Positions 9,101 to 15,440 are shown, counted from the first letter of the stretch. The stretch is DNA of 64,000 nucleotides from an uncultured Candidatus Melainabacteria bacterium (GCA_934718275.1 CAKUZD010000006.1:84786-148785); one strand, 5' to 3'. The notes: a model not told the origin generated them from the sequence alone. A program made the numbers and translations.

Positions 9101-10019
9101 CTTCATCAATCATTGAGGCTCTTTTGGATGGAGAATTTAATGAAAAATGTTCTAAGTTCTGTGATTTGTTTTCTGCGATATTTGAATATAACTTTTCGGC
9201 ATCTGCAGAAAGTTTATTAGTTGATGACAATTTTTGTACTTTTTGATTGAATATTTCTTCAAATTTCCAAACAGCCGTTTTGTCTGCGCTTAAATAACCG
9301 GTTCTGCTAGCACCTTTTTCATCAAATGCAATAAAAACATCTTTCAATTGCGGAGCAAGGTAAGAAATAAAATCAAAACATATTGGAGTTATTTCATCTC
9401 CATCATCCACGATTAAGTATTTAATATTTTTAAAATAATCAGAATTTTTATAAATGTAATTAAAAACTAAACCTTGTCTCAAGTAATCAAAATCTCTTAA
9501 TGCAAGTGTTTTGGAAAGCAACTTTTTAAGAGTAATTTTTGCATCATCAGCAAAACTTTCTCCCAAAACTCTTGAGCGCCATTCAATTTCTTCATCTGTA
9601 AGATTGTTTTGTACTATGAGAGAATATCTTCTGAATATTTGATGTAGTAGTGATTTTTTAGAGTTATAGCCTTTAAATTTTACATCCTTTAAAATATCTT
9701 TCAGAATAAATTGTGAAACTTCCAGTCCGGTCAAGTTTGGTAATATTTTAGGGTTTTCAAACGGATTAATGTTTTCTAAAAAAGCCCAATTGTCATTTAC
9801 TGCGTTGTAAACAAGAGAAAAAAATGAGTTGACTTGTAATTTTTCGATGTTTTTTACAGAAAGTTTTTCTAAGGTTTTATTTATGAAGTTTTGTTTTAGA
9901 TTAGAATTTTGTACAATGACTAAAATTTCAGAAGAACTGATTCCGGAATTTAACAAATCGGCGTAAGCGTTTATTAGGAAATCTGTCTTATTTGTTGATA
10001 AATCGCCTGAAATTAGCAT
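6144..10019 (-). CDS. large UvrD/AddA-like helicase with a degenerate N-terminal helicase-like half
   Basis: The C-terminal half of this 1291-aa protein is a superfamily 1A helicase. It has Walker A AVPGAGKTT near residue 660, DEAQD (motif II) near 847, LIRCGDINQAI (motif III), the motif V segment VMTLHKSKGDEFDYVF and motif VI VAITRAKKHLYF. The first 600 residues begin with MLISGDLSTNKTDFL, which resembles an AddB-type inactivated ATPase (GxxxxNKT instead of GxxxxGKT). GAGGAGT precedes the ATG. The partner nuclease follows with an 8-base overlap. The likely role is processing of double-strand DNA ends; the AddB-like reading of the N-terminal half is inference. Confidence 0.88.
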   Translation of the reverse strand: MLISGDLSTNKTDFLINAYADLLNSGISSSEILVIVQNSNLKQNFINKTLEKLSVKNIEKLQVNSFFSLVYNAVNDNWAFLENINPFENPKILPNLTGLEVSQFILKDILKDVKFKGYNSKKSLLHQIFRRYSLIVQNNLTDEEIEWRSRVLGESFADDAKITLKKLLSKTLALRDFDYLRQGLVFNYIYKNSDYFKNIKYLIVDDGDEITPICFDFISYLAPQLKDVFIAFDEKGASRTGYLSADKTAVWKFEEIFNQKVQKLSSTNKLSADAEKLYSNIAENKSQNLEHFSLNSPSKRASMIDEAIKQISALLAKNVAPNEISIITPVIDDMLKFSLRESFHCNLIFLSGSEKLIQNRFVKSILTILKLNTNMQILEFDLRVVLSEFLGIPIKYCKNIFENFFATGKFPEHEFPLSEYSEKYQNFLNVIKKLEENNSTKLSEKVCDIFNELAQIQYINPVELNKLNFFVKQLQDFENVFGDNFASKQEEIITQIENSIIAENPYSSLEISQNDLIISTPQKIIDNQIKTKYQLWLDISNNEWIKSDTGPLYNAWVFQRGWAKDEFTINDNIELSKEKTAKILRKLTLCATEHIYTYSSLFDGNGIENFGGIEDFIKIKSNTENKLENTNSFKIIPRKDQEPVLEYKQGEMAISAVPGAGKTTILLALIIKLLDMGISPENIFVMTYMESAARNFRDRIKTVRQNSAQLPNISTIHGLALRILKENGNYERLGLSSDFEICDDSQRSRIVREISTKLKLKKNESEDFDRGISVFKIGDGNFDSPLMSSDTKLEKFKTFFDYYQNILKENNLIDYDDMLISSVKLLEENEDIRKYYQNICQYIIEDEAQDSSSIQQRLINLLSAKYGNLIRCGDINQAITTTFSNADVDGFRQFIQNSNNVSMNCSQRCTKDVWTLANNLIKWAATKNETQRAFFKIFMQPVEGRNPVSENAIHSNIFEKPLEERNYILKEIKQALKKEPKCTIGILLRSNFQVAQWINFVNNSGLKSITRSECLEQKSIFRTIYAIMQIILNPFDNNIIANNYEILAEMGFYKPRLGLEIRKYENPFIQINCDNIENIHLAQFYWDLNYWNSFPHLAPEELAIKIGLHYFSSEIEKSNVYLISTLIKRLSLNYKDFSVLLERLGELAKKPSLSGFKFFSEEDESNTEFFAGKVQVMTLHKSKGDEFDYVFIPELSEKSLTFDFEQIKLKNACFMENLKRLNPKYKPKTEFDMKQELVSENLRLLYVAITRAKKHLYFSTSRKIKSFEKIVDQEPNLIFTELLTNTEEFND

Positions 10020-10089
10020 CTATACTCCTCTAAAATTAATTTTAGCATGAACAACAAAAAATAAAATTTGTATTCATCCTTATGAACTA

Positions 10090-10118
10090 TTGCTTTTTTT
10101 CAGATATTAGACTATCAT
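10090..10118 (+). promoter_or_regulatory. sigma70-type promoter of the winged-helix gene
   Basis: TTGCTT at 10090-10095 and TATCAT at 10113-10118 are separated by 17 bases and lie about 50 bases before the ATG of the small winged-helix gene. This is a plausible housekeeping promoter. Confidence 0.5.
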
Positions 10119-10166
10119 AGTGACATAAACGGAGAGGAAAAACTAGGTAATATTGGAGGTTAAATT

Positions 10167-10373
10167 ATGCAAGAATTATTAGACAAAATTGGTCAATCAG
10201 CAGGTCAAATTTACAACTATTTGAGTGATAACGGAGAATCTACTTTCTCTAAAATGAAAAAAGAATTGGATCTTAAAGGCAATTTTGCAGATTTAGGTCT
10301 TGGTTGGTTAGCAAGAGAAGACAAAGTTGAAATTTCTAAAAAAGGTGCTTCTGTAAACGTAAGACTTAAATAA
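10167..10373 (+). CDS. small winged helix-turn-helix protein (DUF2582-like)
   Basis: This 68-aa protein reads as a single compact winged-helix domain. A helix with GQIYNYLSDNGESTFSKMKK is followed by LGLGWLAREDKVEISKKG, the pattern of the DUF2582 family of small winged-helix proteins in bacteria and archaea. The function of that family is not established; DNA binding is inferred from the fold. A strong TTGGAGG ribosome-binding site lies 7 bases before the ATG. It is monocistronic, with its own promoter upstream and a terminator right after. Confidence 0.8.
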   Translation: MQELLDKIGQSAGQIYNYLSDNGESTFSKMKKELDLKGNFADLGLGWLAREDKVEISKKGASVNVRLK

Positions 10374-10396
10374 TTTTTGTTTAAAAAGTTTTATTT

Positions 10397-10425
10397 AAAG
10401 CATCTCGAGAGAGGTGCTTTTTTTA
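10397..10425 (+). terminator. intrinsic terminator after the winged-helix gene
   Basis: AAAGCATCTC and GAGGTGCTTT pair around GAGA, followed by a T run. It begins 24 bases after the stop codon. Confidence 0.9.
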
Positions 10426-10456
10426 CTTATTAATAACTTCAAAAAAAGTATAAAGA

Positions 10457-10486
10457 AAAACCTTCTAAATAAATTCAGAAGGTTTA
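10457..10486. other. second hairpin in a gene-free stretch (10374-10749)
   Basis: AAACCTTCT and AGAAGGTTT form a 9-bp stem around an 11-base loop. It lacks a clean T run and could be a weak terminator or remnant. The rest of the 375-base gap holds the preceding terminator, a short GTAGGTAG-rich stretch near 10516-10535 and the coaD promoter. I see no gene in it. Confidence 0.5.
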
Positions 10487-10719
10487 AAATCTTAAATGAT
10501 TTCTCGTGTAAAGTAGGTAGAAAGTGTAGTAGGTAGTGTAAAATTTATAATTAATGCTTTTGCATTCAGTTTGTTATGTCTTACATATATATAAAGTATT
10601 TCTGTATATAAAAATTGCATAATTTTGATATGTTGTTACAAAACTTAATATTTTTGAGAGTGTTTTGTGTTGTTGTCGTAAATTTTTCGAAAAGCATTTA
10701 TTTTTCTAATTAATTCTTG

Positions 10720-10728
10720 TGTTATAAT
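10720..10728 (+). promoter_or_regulatory. extended -10 promoter of coaD
   Basis: TGTTATAAT is a perfect extended -10 element located 22 bases before the coaD ATG. The predicted start near 10735 gives a short leader containing AGAGGAAA as ribosome-binding site. Confidence 0.7.
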
Positions 10729-10749
10729 AAAAACAAAAGAGGAAATTAA

Positions 10750-11235
10750 ATGAAAATAGCTATTTATCCTGGGAGTTTTGACCCTGTTACAAAAGGACAT
10801 ATTGATATATTAAAAACAGCAACAGAAATTTTTGATAAAGTTATTATTGCTGTTGCGCATAATTCTGCTAAAGTCGGTTTTGTTCCGGTTGAAAAGCGTA
10901 TTGAACTTATTAAGGCAAGTGTAAAAGACATGTCTAATGTTGAGGTAGATGCTTTTGAGGGGTTAACAATTAATTATGCAAAAGAAAAAGGGGCAACAAT
11001 TTTGATTAGGGGATTGCGTGCTGTTTCTGATTTTGAATATGAAATGCAACTATCTCAAGCGAATAGTGCTTTAGCAAGTGAAATTAAAACTGTGTTTTTA
11101 ACCACAAAACCGAAATATAACTTTATTTCTTCAAGTACGATTAAAGAAATATACTTAAATAACGGAGATGTTTCAAAGTTTGTGCCAGAACCTGTTAATG
11201 AATATTTGAAAAAGGAGAAAAAATATGGCTTATGA
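10750..11235 (+). CDS. coaD: phosphopantetheine adenylyltransferase (CoaD)
   Basis: CoaD adenylylates 4'-phosphopantetheine to dephospho-CoA, the penultimate step of CoA synthesis. The 161-aa length is standard. Visible motifs are YPGSFDPVTKGHIDI with the nucleotide-binding TxGH, LIRGLRAVSDFEYE and the ISSSTIKE loop near the C-terminus. AGAGGAAA lies before the ATG. The next gene starts 11 bases inside its end, so the two are coupled. Together with panB, panC and coaX it makes four CoA-pathway genes spread over the window. Confidence 0.97.
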   Translation: MKIAIYPGSFDPVTKGHIDILKTATEIFDKVIIAVAHNSAKVGFVPVEKRIELIKASVKDMSNVEVDAFEGLTINYAKEKGATILIRGLRAVSDFEYEMQLSQANSALASEIKTVFLTTKPKYNFISSSTIKEIYLNNGDVSKFVPEPVNEYLKKEKKYGL

Positions 11236-11560
11236 AACAAAATTGTTGCTTGAAGAATTGTATATGATTCCAAATTCAAAGAAGAAATTTTTTGGGTGCT
11301 TTTTGGTAAAAAAAAGTAAAGTTTTAGCAATTATTGATAAAATATACGCCGTAATTCCAAGTGATATTTTAGATGCAAAGGTAAAAGGCGCAAGGGAAGA
11401 AGCATTAGTTGACGGAGGAGTATTTGATGCTCTAAAATCACTTGAAACATTACTTGAAGATTTCCCAAATTTTATGAATCAAGTGGTTTGTTTTGACAAG
11501 TATTATATTAACAAGGTTCAAAATATATATGAAAAATTGCCGGAAGTGCTAAAGCAATAA
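11225..11560 (+). CDS. hypothetical protein, short relative of the downstream coiled-coil protein
   Basis: The 111-aa product has no signal peptide. Its segment FLVKKSKVLAIIDKIYAVIP followed by SDILDAK parallels YAVVKTKVIEALIERIYASL followed by PLEIREAR of the next gene, so the two look like paralogues, this one without the long coiled coil. AAAAGGAG within coaD is the ribosome-binding site and the ORF overlaps coaD by 11 bases. A coaD-linked gene of this kind is known in several phyla with a DivIVA-like or V-ATPase-subunit-like annotation, but the function of this short form is unknown to me. Confidence 0.75.
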   Translation: MAYETKLLLEELYMIPNSKKKFFGCFLVKKSKVLAIIDKIYAVIPSDILDAKVKGAREEALVDGGVFDALKSLETLLEDFPNFMNQVVCFDKYYINKVQNIYEKLPEVLKQ

Positions 11561-11608
11561 AATACATCAACAAAAGTTAACAATAGTTAGGTAAAGCCAA
11601 TAAATTAT

Positions 11609-11637
11609 TTGACAATTAATATACGCTTATGTAGAAT
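11609..11637 (+). promoter_or_regulatory. consensus sigma70 promoter
   Basis: TTGACA at 11609-11614, exactly 17 bases, then TAGAAT at 11632-11637. It lies 29 bases before the ATG of the coiled-coil gene, which carries AAAGGTAT as ribosome-binding site. This is one of the best -35/-10 pairs in the window. Confidence 0.85.
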
Positions 11638-11666
11638 ATTAGTAGAGTAAGAAAGGTATATGTGTC

Positions 11667-12272
11667 ATGCAACAACAGAATTCTGTGTATGAAGTATTAA
11701 AAACGTTAGAAATCGCTTTGGAAGAAGGTTTTCCTATTATTCCGGGCAGATACGCGGTTGTTAAAACAAAAGTAATAGAAGCGCTAATTGAAAGAATATA
11801 TGCATCTTTGCCATTAGAAATCAGAGAAGCAAGAGATTTTTTGAGGCGTAGAGACGAACTTCAAGTTGAAGCTCAACAAAAGGCGGAAAAAATTATAAGT
11901 GATGCGCAAGCAGAAGCTGATAGAAAATTATCAGAAGCTGATTTTATTAAAGCATTAGAACGTGAAGGAGTAAAAATAAGAACTCAGGTTCAACAGGAGT
12001 GCGAAGAATACAAACGTAAAGCATTAGAAGAAGCTGATAATATAAGAGCTCAAGCAGAGGATGATGCTAGAAAAACCAAAGAAGGTGCTGAGCTTTATGC
12101 TGAACAAGTTTTGACAAATCTTGAAAAGAACTTGACTCAACAACAACAGATTGTAAAAAATGGTCAGGTTTATATGGAACAACTTCGTTCTGAGTCCTAC
12201 GGACAGTATGATGTTCCATCGTCTTACTCAACAACAAGCTCTCAATCTGCAACAGATTTTGTTATAAAATAA
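11667..12272 (+). CDS. coiled-coil protein of the DivIVA-like / V-ATPase subunit H-like family
   Basis: The 201-aa protein has a short N-terminal domain (GYAVVKTKVIEALIERIYAS-type pattern, residues about 27-48) and then an Ala/Glu/Gln-rich coiled coil from about residue 60 to 170. The repeat pattern AEADRKLSEAD and ARKTKEGAELYAEQ is typical. A family with this architecture, often annotated as ATP synthase B/E-like or DivIVA-like, occurs next to coaD in several bacterial phyla, which matches the context here. The tail is Ser/Thr-rich. A scaffold role at the membrane or septum is an inference. A hairpin follows at 12302-12332. Confidence 0.78.
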   Translation: MQQQNSVYEVLKTLEIALEEGFPIIPGRYAVVKTKVIEALIERIYASLPLEIREARDFLRRRDELQVEAQQKAEKIISDAQAEADRKLSEADFIKALEREGVKIRTQVQQECEEYKRKALEEADNIRAQAEDDARKTKEGAELYAEQVLTNLEKNLTQQQQIVKNGQVYMEQLRSESYGQYDVPSSYSTTSSQSATDFVIK

Positions 12273-12301
12273 TTTTTTTAATAACAATTTAAAATAAATT
12301 C

Positions 12302-12332
12302 AAATCAGTCGACATGTTAAGTCGGCTGATTT
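12302..12332 (+). terminator. hairpin, probable terminator of the coiled-coil gene
   Basis: AAATCAGTCGAC and GTCGGCTGATTT pair over 12 positions with one G-U, around ATGTTAA. The following sequence has only a weak T tract, so termination may be partial. Confidence 0.65.
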
Positions 12333-12381
12333 GCTTATAGATTGTTTACAATGTGTTTGCAATTTATTTTTTTTGTTTTAT

Positions 12382-12434
12382 TATAATAATATAAGCCGAT
12401 TTGATTAGAATGTGAGTCCATCACATTCTTTTTT
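12382..12434 (+). promoter_or_regulatory. promoter followed by a terminator-like hairpin ahead of rpmG
   Basis: TATAAT at 12382-12387 predicts a start near 12394. Only about 13 bases later AGAATGTG and CACATTCT form a perfect 8-bp stem around AGTCCAT, followed by six T residues (12407-12434). A promoter followed at once by an intrinsic terminator and then rpmG looks like an attenuator. Alternatively the hairpin is a second terminator for the upstream gene and rpmG has another promoter. Confidence 0.55.
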
Positions 12435-12483
12435 AAAGGCCATAAACTTAAAAGAAAATAAATAACAATAAAGGAATAAAACT

Positions 12484-12651
12484 ATGGGTATCAAAGGAAA
12501 AAATGACAGAATGGTAGTTCTTGCTTGTGAAGATTGTAAAGAAAGAAACTACACAACAACTAAAAACAAAAAAAATATTAAAGAAAGATTGGAATTGAGC
12601 AAATATTGCCCAACTTGCAAAAAACATACTAATCACAAAGAAACAAAATAG
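12484..12651 (+). CDS. rpmG: 50S ribosomal protein L33
   Basis: This 55-aa basic protein carries two CxxC pairs (ACEDCKER near residue 14 and YCPTCKKH near residue 42), the zinc-binding form of L33. The segment NYTTTKNKKN is the family core. AAAGGA precedes the ATG by about 10 bases. It begins the common bacterial order rpmG, tRNA-Trp, secE, nusG, rplK, rplA, which supports the call. Confidence 0.95.
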   Translation: MGIKGKNDRMVVLACEDCKERNYTTTKNKKNIKERLELSKYCPTCKKHTNHKETK

Positions 12652-12748
12652 TGCAGGCGAACTTAGCAAAAGATGCGTGCTTTAACGTAATAAGCAGCTC
12701 TTTTTGTTGGGTGCCAGTTAGCAAGATAAGGGGAAGATATCCCCGCTT

Positions 12749-12821
12749 GCGTCCTTAGTTCAGTTGGTAGAACGTCGGTCTCCAAAACCGGATGTCGAGG
12801 GTTCGAGTCCTTCAGGGCGCG
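12749..12821 (+). tRNA. tRNA-Trp (anticodon CCA)
   Basis: The acceptor arms GCGTCCT and AGGGCGC pair over 7 bp with one G-U, and the discriminator base is G. The D arm contains AGTTCAGTTGGTAGAAC, the anticodon loop reads CTCCAAA with anticodon CCA, and the T arm is GAGGGTTCGAGTCCTTC. The 3' CCA is not encoded. The position between rpmG and secE is the typical place for tRNA-Trp. Confidence 0.97.
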
Positions 12822-12848
12822 ATTTTTATAAACATAAGGAATCAAATT

Positions 12849-13073
12849 ATGATAGGTGCAGAAAATCAAACGCCGGCATGGCTAGAGAAATCATTAAATT
12901 CTGTTAGAACATACTTTAGGGGTGTTAGGACAGAATGGGGTAAGATTACGTGGCCGGAAAGACGCCAAGTGGTAGCAGAGACTGTTTTTGTTATCGCGAT
13001 TGTTTTTGTTTTTACTGTTGCTGTTTATTTGATGGATATAATTTTTAAAACTTTACTTGGATTTATAAAATAA
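12849..13073 (+). CDS. secE: preprotein translocase subunit SecE
   Basis: SecE is the small essential membrane subunit that clamps SecY in the translocon. The 74-aa single-span form has the amphipathic segment VRTEWGKITWPERRQVVAET and one transmembrane helix (about residues 45-65). The ATG with AAGGAATCAAATT upstream was chosen; longer in-frame starts would run into the tRNA. It lies 28 bases after the tRNA and 26 bases before nusG. Confidence 0.95.
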   Translation: MIGAENQTPAWLEKSLNSVRTYFRGVRTEWGKITWPERRQVVAETVFVIAIVFVFTVAVYLMDIIFKTLLGFIK

Positions 13074-13099
13074 TTCAGTAGAAGAATAAAAGGTGGCTT

Positions 13100-13726
13100 A
13101 TGACTGAAAAAGAAAAATCTATGAAAGAACAATTAGACGAAGATAAAGCTCAAGAAGCTATTGAAGCTAAAGCTGAAAATGAAGCTAAAGATGCTAAAAA
13201 AAGACAAAAACGTTGGTATATTGTTCACACTTATTCAGGATACGAAAACAAGGTAAAAGTAAATCTTGAAAAGCGTATTGAGTACATGAATATGGGAGAC
13301 AAAATCTTCAGAATTGAAGTTCCTCAAAAAACAGTTACTCAGATGAAAAGTGGCAAAAAACAAGAACGTGAAGAAAAAATCTTCCCGGGTTATGTTCTTG
13401 TTGAAATGATAATGGATGAAGACAGTTGGTATGTTGTAAGACATACATCAGGAGTGACAAAGTTTGTCGGTTCTGCAAAAAAACCTATTCCGGCTCGTGA
13501 TAGCGAAATTAAAAAGATTATTAATCGTTCAACATCTACTCAACAAAAAATTGAGCTTGATGTTAAAGCCGGTGACAAGGTTAGAATTACTTCAGGGCCG
13601 TTTGCAGATTTTGTTGCTGATATTATTGAAGTTTATCCGGATAAATCAAAACTTCGCGCAAATGTTTCAATTTTCGGTCGTGAAACTCCGGTTGAACTTG
13701 AATATAAACAAATTAATAAATTATAG
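13100..13726 (+). CDS. nusG: transcription termination/antitermination protein NusG
   Basis: NusG binds RNA polymerase and couples transcription with Rho or the ribosome. After a charged N-terminal extension of about 38 residues, the NGN domain begins with RWYIVHTYSGYENKV and includes FPGYVLVEM and GVTKFVG. The C-terminal KOW domain reads AGDKVRITSGPFADFVADI. The 208-aa length reflects the N-terminal extension. AAAAGGTGG lies before the ATG. The stop codon TAG is the first part of a repeat element that follows. Confidence 0.96.
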   Translation: MTEKEKSMKEQLDEDKAQEAIEAKAENEAKDAKKRQKRWYIVHTYSGYENKVKVNLEKRIEYMNMGDKIFRIEVPQKTVTQMKSGKKQEREEKIFPGYVLVEMIMDEDSWYVVRHTSGVTKFVGSAKKPIPARDSEIKKIINRSTSTQQKIELDVKAGDKVRITSGPFADFVADIIEVYPDKSKLRANVSIFGRETPVELEYKQINKL

Positions 13727-13808
13727 TGAGTAGTGAACTGTGAATAGTGAATGGTTCAATAATAAAAAGTAAAGAACTACTCACAATTTACCACTCGCTA
13801 TTCATAAA
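13724..13808. repeat. imperfect inverted repeat of the GTGAATAGTGAA type
   Basis: Starting at the nusG stop codon, a 32-base arm rich in GTGAGTAGTGAA and GTGAATAGTGAAT faces a second arm ending in ACTCGCTATTCAT. The two arms match at about 22 of 32 positions when one is reverse-complemented. Related words occur before map (45636-45690) and inside the candidate small RNA (56009-56041), so this is probably a dispersed family of small palindromic elements. Confidence 0.6.
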
Positions 13809-13836
13809 TATGTACAAAACATGTGGAAGGATTTTT

Positions 13837-13874
13837 TGCTATAGTCGGTAAAAACCGTTAGTACCACAAAAGGA
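13837..13874 (+). promoter_or_regulatory. rplK promoter and leader with a motif shared with rplA
   Basis: TGCTATAGT is an extended -10 box ending at 13845. After it a small hairpin CGG-TAAAAA-CCG overlaps the motif CCGTTAGTACCACAAAAGGA (13855-13874), which also holds the ribosome-binding site. A nearly identical 20-mer (17 of 20) precedes rplA. The shared element may be where L1 or L11 acts on its own mRNA; that part is inference. Confidence 0.5.
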
Positions 13875-13881
13875 GAAAAAA

Positions 13882-14310
13882 ATGGCTAAAAAAGTAGTAG
13901 GAAAAATTAAGCTTCAAATCGAGGCTGGTAAAGCAAATCCATCACCACCAGTTGGTCCGGCGTTAGGTCAACATGGTGTAAATATCATGGATTTCTGTAA
14001 GCAATTTAATGCTAAAACAGAATCTCAAGCTGGTTATATTATTCCGGTAATTATTGATGTTTACGAAGACAGAAGTTTTTCATTCGTAATCAAGTCACCT
14101 CCAGCTCCTGTTCTTATTAAGAAAGCTTTGAACATTCCAAAAGGTTCAGCTGTTCCTAACAAAGACAAAGTTGGTGAAATTACAGAAGCTCAGCTTGAAG
14201 AAATAGCTAAAATAAAAATGAACGACCTAAATGCAACAACTATGGAAGCTGCTGTTAAAATGATTAAAGGTTCTTGCAGAGCTATGGGCGTTACAGTTAA
14301 AGAAGGTTAG
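13882..14310 (+). CDS. rplK: 50S ribosomal protein L11
   Basis: L11 binds the GTPase-associated centre of 23S rRNA and is needed for stringent-factor activation. The 142-aa protein has the typical N-terminus KLQIEAGKANPSPPVGPALG followed by QHGVNIM, and the C-terminal rRNA-binding domain with a GSCRAMGVTV ending. AAAGGAG lies 9 bases before the ATG. It is separated from rplA by 132 bases that carry a structured leader. Confidence 0.98.
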   Translation: MAKKVVGKIKLQIEAGKANPSPPVGPALGQHGVNIMDFCKQFNAKTESQAGYIIPVIIDVYEDRSFSFVIKSPPAPVLIKKALNIPKGSAVPNKDKVGEITEAQLEEIAKIKMNDLNATTMEAAVKMIKGSCRAMGVTVKEG

Positions 14311-14390
14311 ATGGAAGGAACTAAATCTCTTGCGATTGATGTGAGGGATGGTTTTGTTGGCTAGTCAAAGATAGTTTGCAAAATCAAGCG

Positions 14391-14431
14391 AGGAGATAAT
14401 CCTCAAATGTTCCGCTAATACCACGAAAGGA
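14391..14431 (+). promoter_or_regulatory. rplA leader hairpin and shared leader motif
   Basis: GAGGA and TCCTC form a small hairpin at 14391-14405, followed by CCGCTAATACCACGAAAGGA at 14412-14431, the counterpart of the rplK leader motif. The last bases are the rplA ribosome-binding site. A GTGAGGGATGG stretch near 14341 is a weak candidate for an L1-binding site. Functions are inferred. Confidence 0.45.
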
Positions 14432-14442
14432 AAATTTAAAAA

Positions 14443-15168
14443 ATGAGTAAATTAACTAAAAAACAAAAGAAAATGCAGGAAATGTTGGAAGGATTTGTTC
14501 AACCGGCTACTGCAGTTGATACAATCAAAAAATTAAAAGAAATTTCAAAAGAAGTTTCAAAGTTTAACGAAACAGTAGAATGCCACATGAGATTAGGTAT
14601 TGATGTTCGTCAAGCTGACCAACAAATCAGATCAACAGTTGTGTTGCCTGCAGGTCTTGGTAAAACTGTAAAAGTTTGTGTTATTGCAAAAGGACCTAAA
14701 GCAACTGAAGCAACTGAAGCAGGAGCTGATTTCGCAGGCGCTGAAGAAATTATTGAAAAGATTTCCGGCGGTTGGTTTGATTTTGATACATTGATTGCAA
14801 CTCCTGACTGTATGGGTATGTTGGGTAAATTAGGTAGAGTTTTAGGACCTAAAGGTTTGATGCCAAACCCAAAAACAGGTACTGTTACAATGGATGTAGC
14901 AAAAGCTGTTAAAGATGCTAAGGCAGGTAAAGTTGAATACAGAGCAGACAAACAAGGTATGATTCACTGTCCTGTTGGTAAAATTGAATTCAGTGAAGAA
15001 GATTTGTTGAAAAACTATGCAACTTTAGCTGATGCAATTTTAAGAGCAAAACCTGCTTCTGCAAAAGGTACATTCGTAAAATCTGTTTACCTATCAACAA
15101 CAATGGGACCTGGTATTAAATTAGATCCTAAAAACTTTGCAGCAGAAGTTAAAGAATTGATGGCATAA
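14443..15168 (+). CDS. rplA: 50S ribosomal protein L1
   Basis: L1 forms the mobile L1 stalk and often represses the L11-L1 mRNA. The 241-aa product shows ESKVGIDVRQADQQIR-like family features: HMRLGIDVRQADQQIRSTV, the signature MGMLGKLGRVLGPKGLMPNP, and the C-terminal KGTFVKSVYLSTTMGPGI. AAAGGAAAA lies before the ATG. A strong terminator follows, so rplK-rplA end here and rplJ-rplL are not downstream as they are in most bacteria. Confidence 0.98.
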   Translation: MSKLTKKQKKMQEMLEGFVQPATAVDTIKKLKEISKEVSKFNETVECHMRLGIDVRQADQQIRSTVVLPAGLGKTVKVCVIAKGPKATEATEAGADFAGAEEIIEKISGGWFDFDTLIATPDCMGMLGKLGRVLGPKGLMPNPKTGTVTMDVAKAVKDAKAGKVEYRADKQGMIHCPVGKIEFSEEDLLKNYATLADAILRAKPASAKGTFVKSVYLSTTMGPGIKLDPKNFAAEVKELMA

Positions 15169-15188
15169 ACAGTTGATTAATATAGTTA

Positions 15189-15217
15189 AAAAGCACTCCT
15201 TTTAGGGGTGCTTTTTT
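15189..15217 (+). terminator. intrinsic terminator of rplA
   Basis: AAAAGCACTCC and GGGGTGCTTTT pair with a TTTTA loop, followed by T residues. It lies between rplA and the end of the opposing HTH gene and, having A and T runs on both sides, may serve both. Confidence 0.93.
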
Positions 15218-15440
15218 AGTCGTGAAAATCTTTGAAAAAATCTTTAATATCAATATTGAGGGCATTTGCAATTTTTAAAAACTGGTAAATTGTGGGGCAT
15301 TGCAATCCTCTTTCAACGTATCCGATGTAAACAGAAGAACTGTCTATTTTTTCTGCGAGTTGTTCTTGGGTTAGTTTTTTTCTAACTCTGGCAATTTTAA
15401 GTTCCATGCCATATTTTTCTTGAAATTCTTGCTTATTCAT
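15216..15440 (-). CDS. XRE-family helix-turn-helix regulator
   Basis: The 74-aa protein is a single HTH_3 domain with LKIARVRKKLTQEQLAEKI, SSSVYIGYVERGLQCPT and LKIANALNIDIKDFF, the classical Cro/C1 pattern. It has no partner domain. It stands back to back with the prepilin gene at 15533; the 92 bases between them contain the inverted repeat TTGTCAA-N10-TTGACAA and a TATAGTTA word. Regulation of itself and of the prepilin is a reasonable inference. Confidence 0.85.
   Translation of the reverse strand: MNKQEFQEKYGMELKIARVRKKLTQEQLAEKIDSSSVYIGYVERGLQCPTIYQFLKIANALNIDIKDFFKDFHD

Noticed and set aside
12792..12848. N-terminal extension of SecE
   Set aside because: It would start inside the tRNA; the ATG at 12849 has a ribosome-binding site and gives a normal SecE length.
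12663..12869. 68-aa minus-strand ORF across the tRNA-Trp
   Set aside because: It runs antisense through the tRNA and the secE start, has no ribosome-binding site and reads like translated tRNA sequence.
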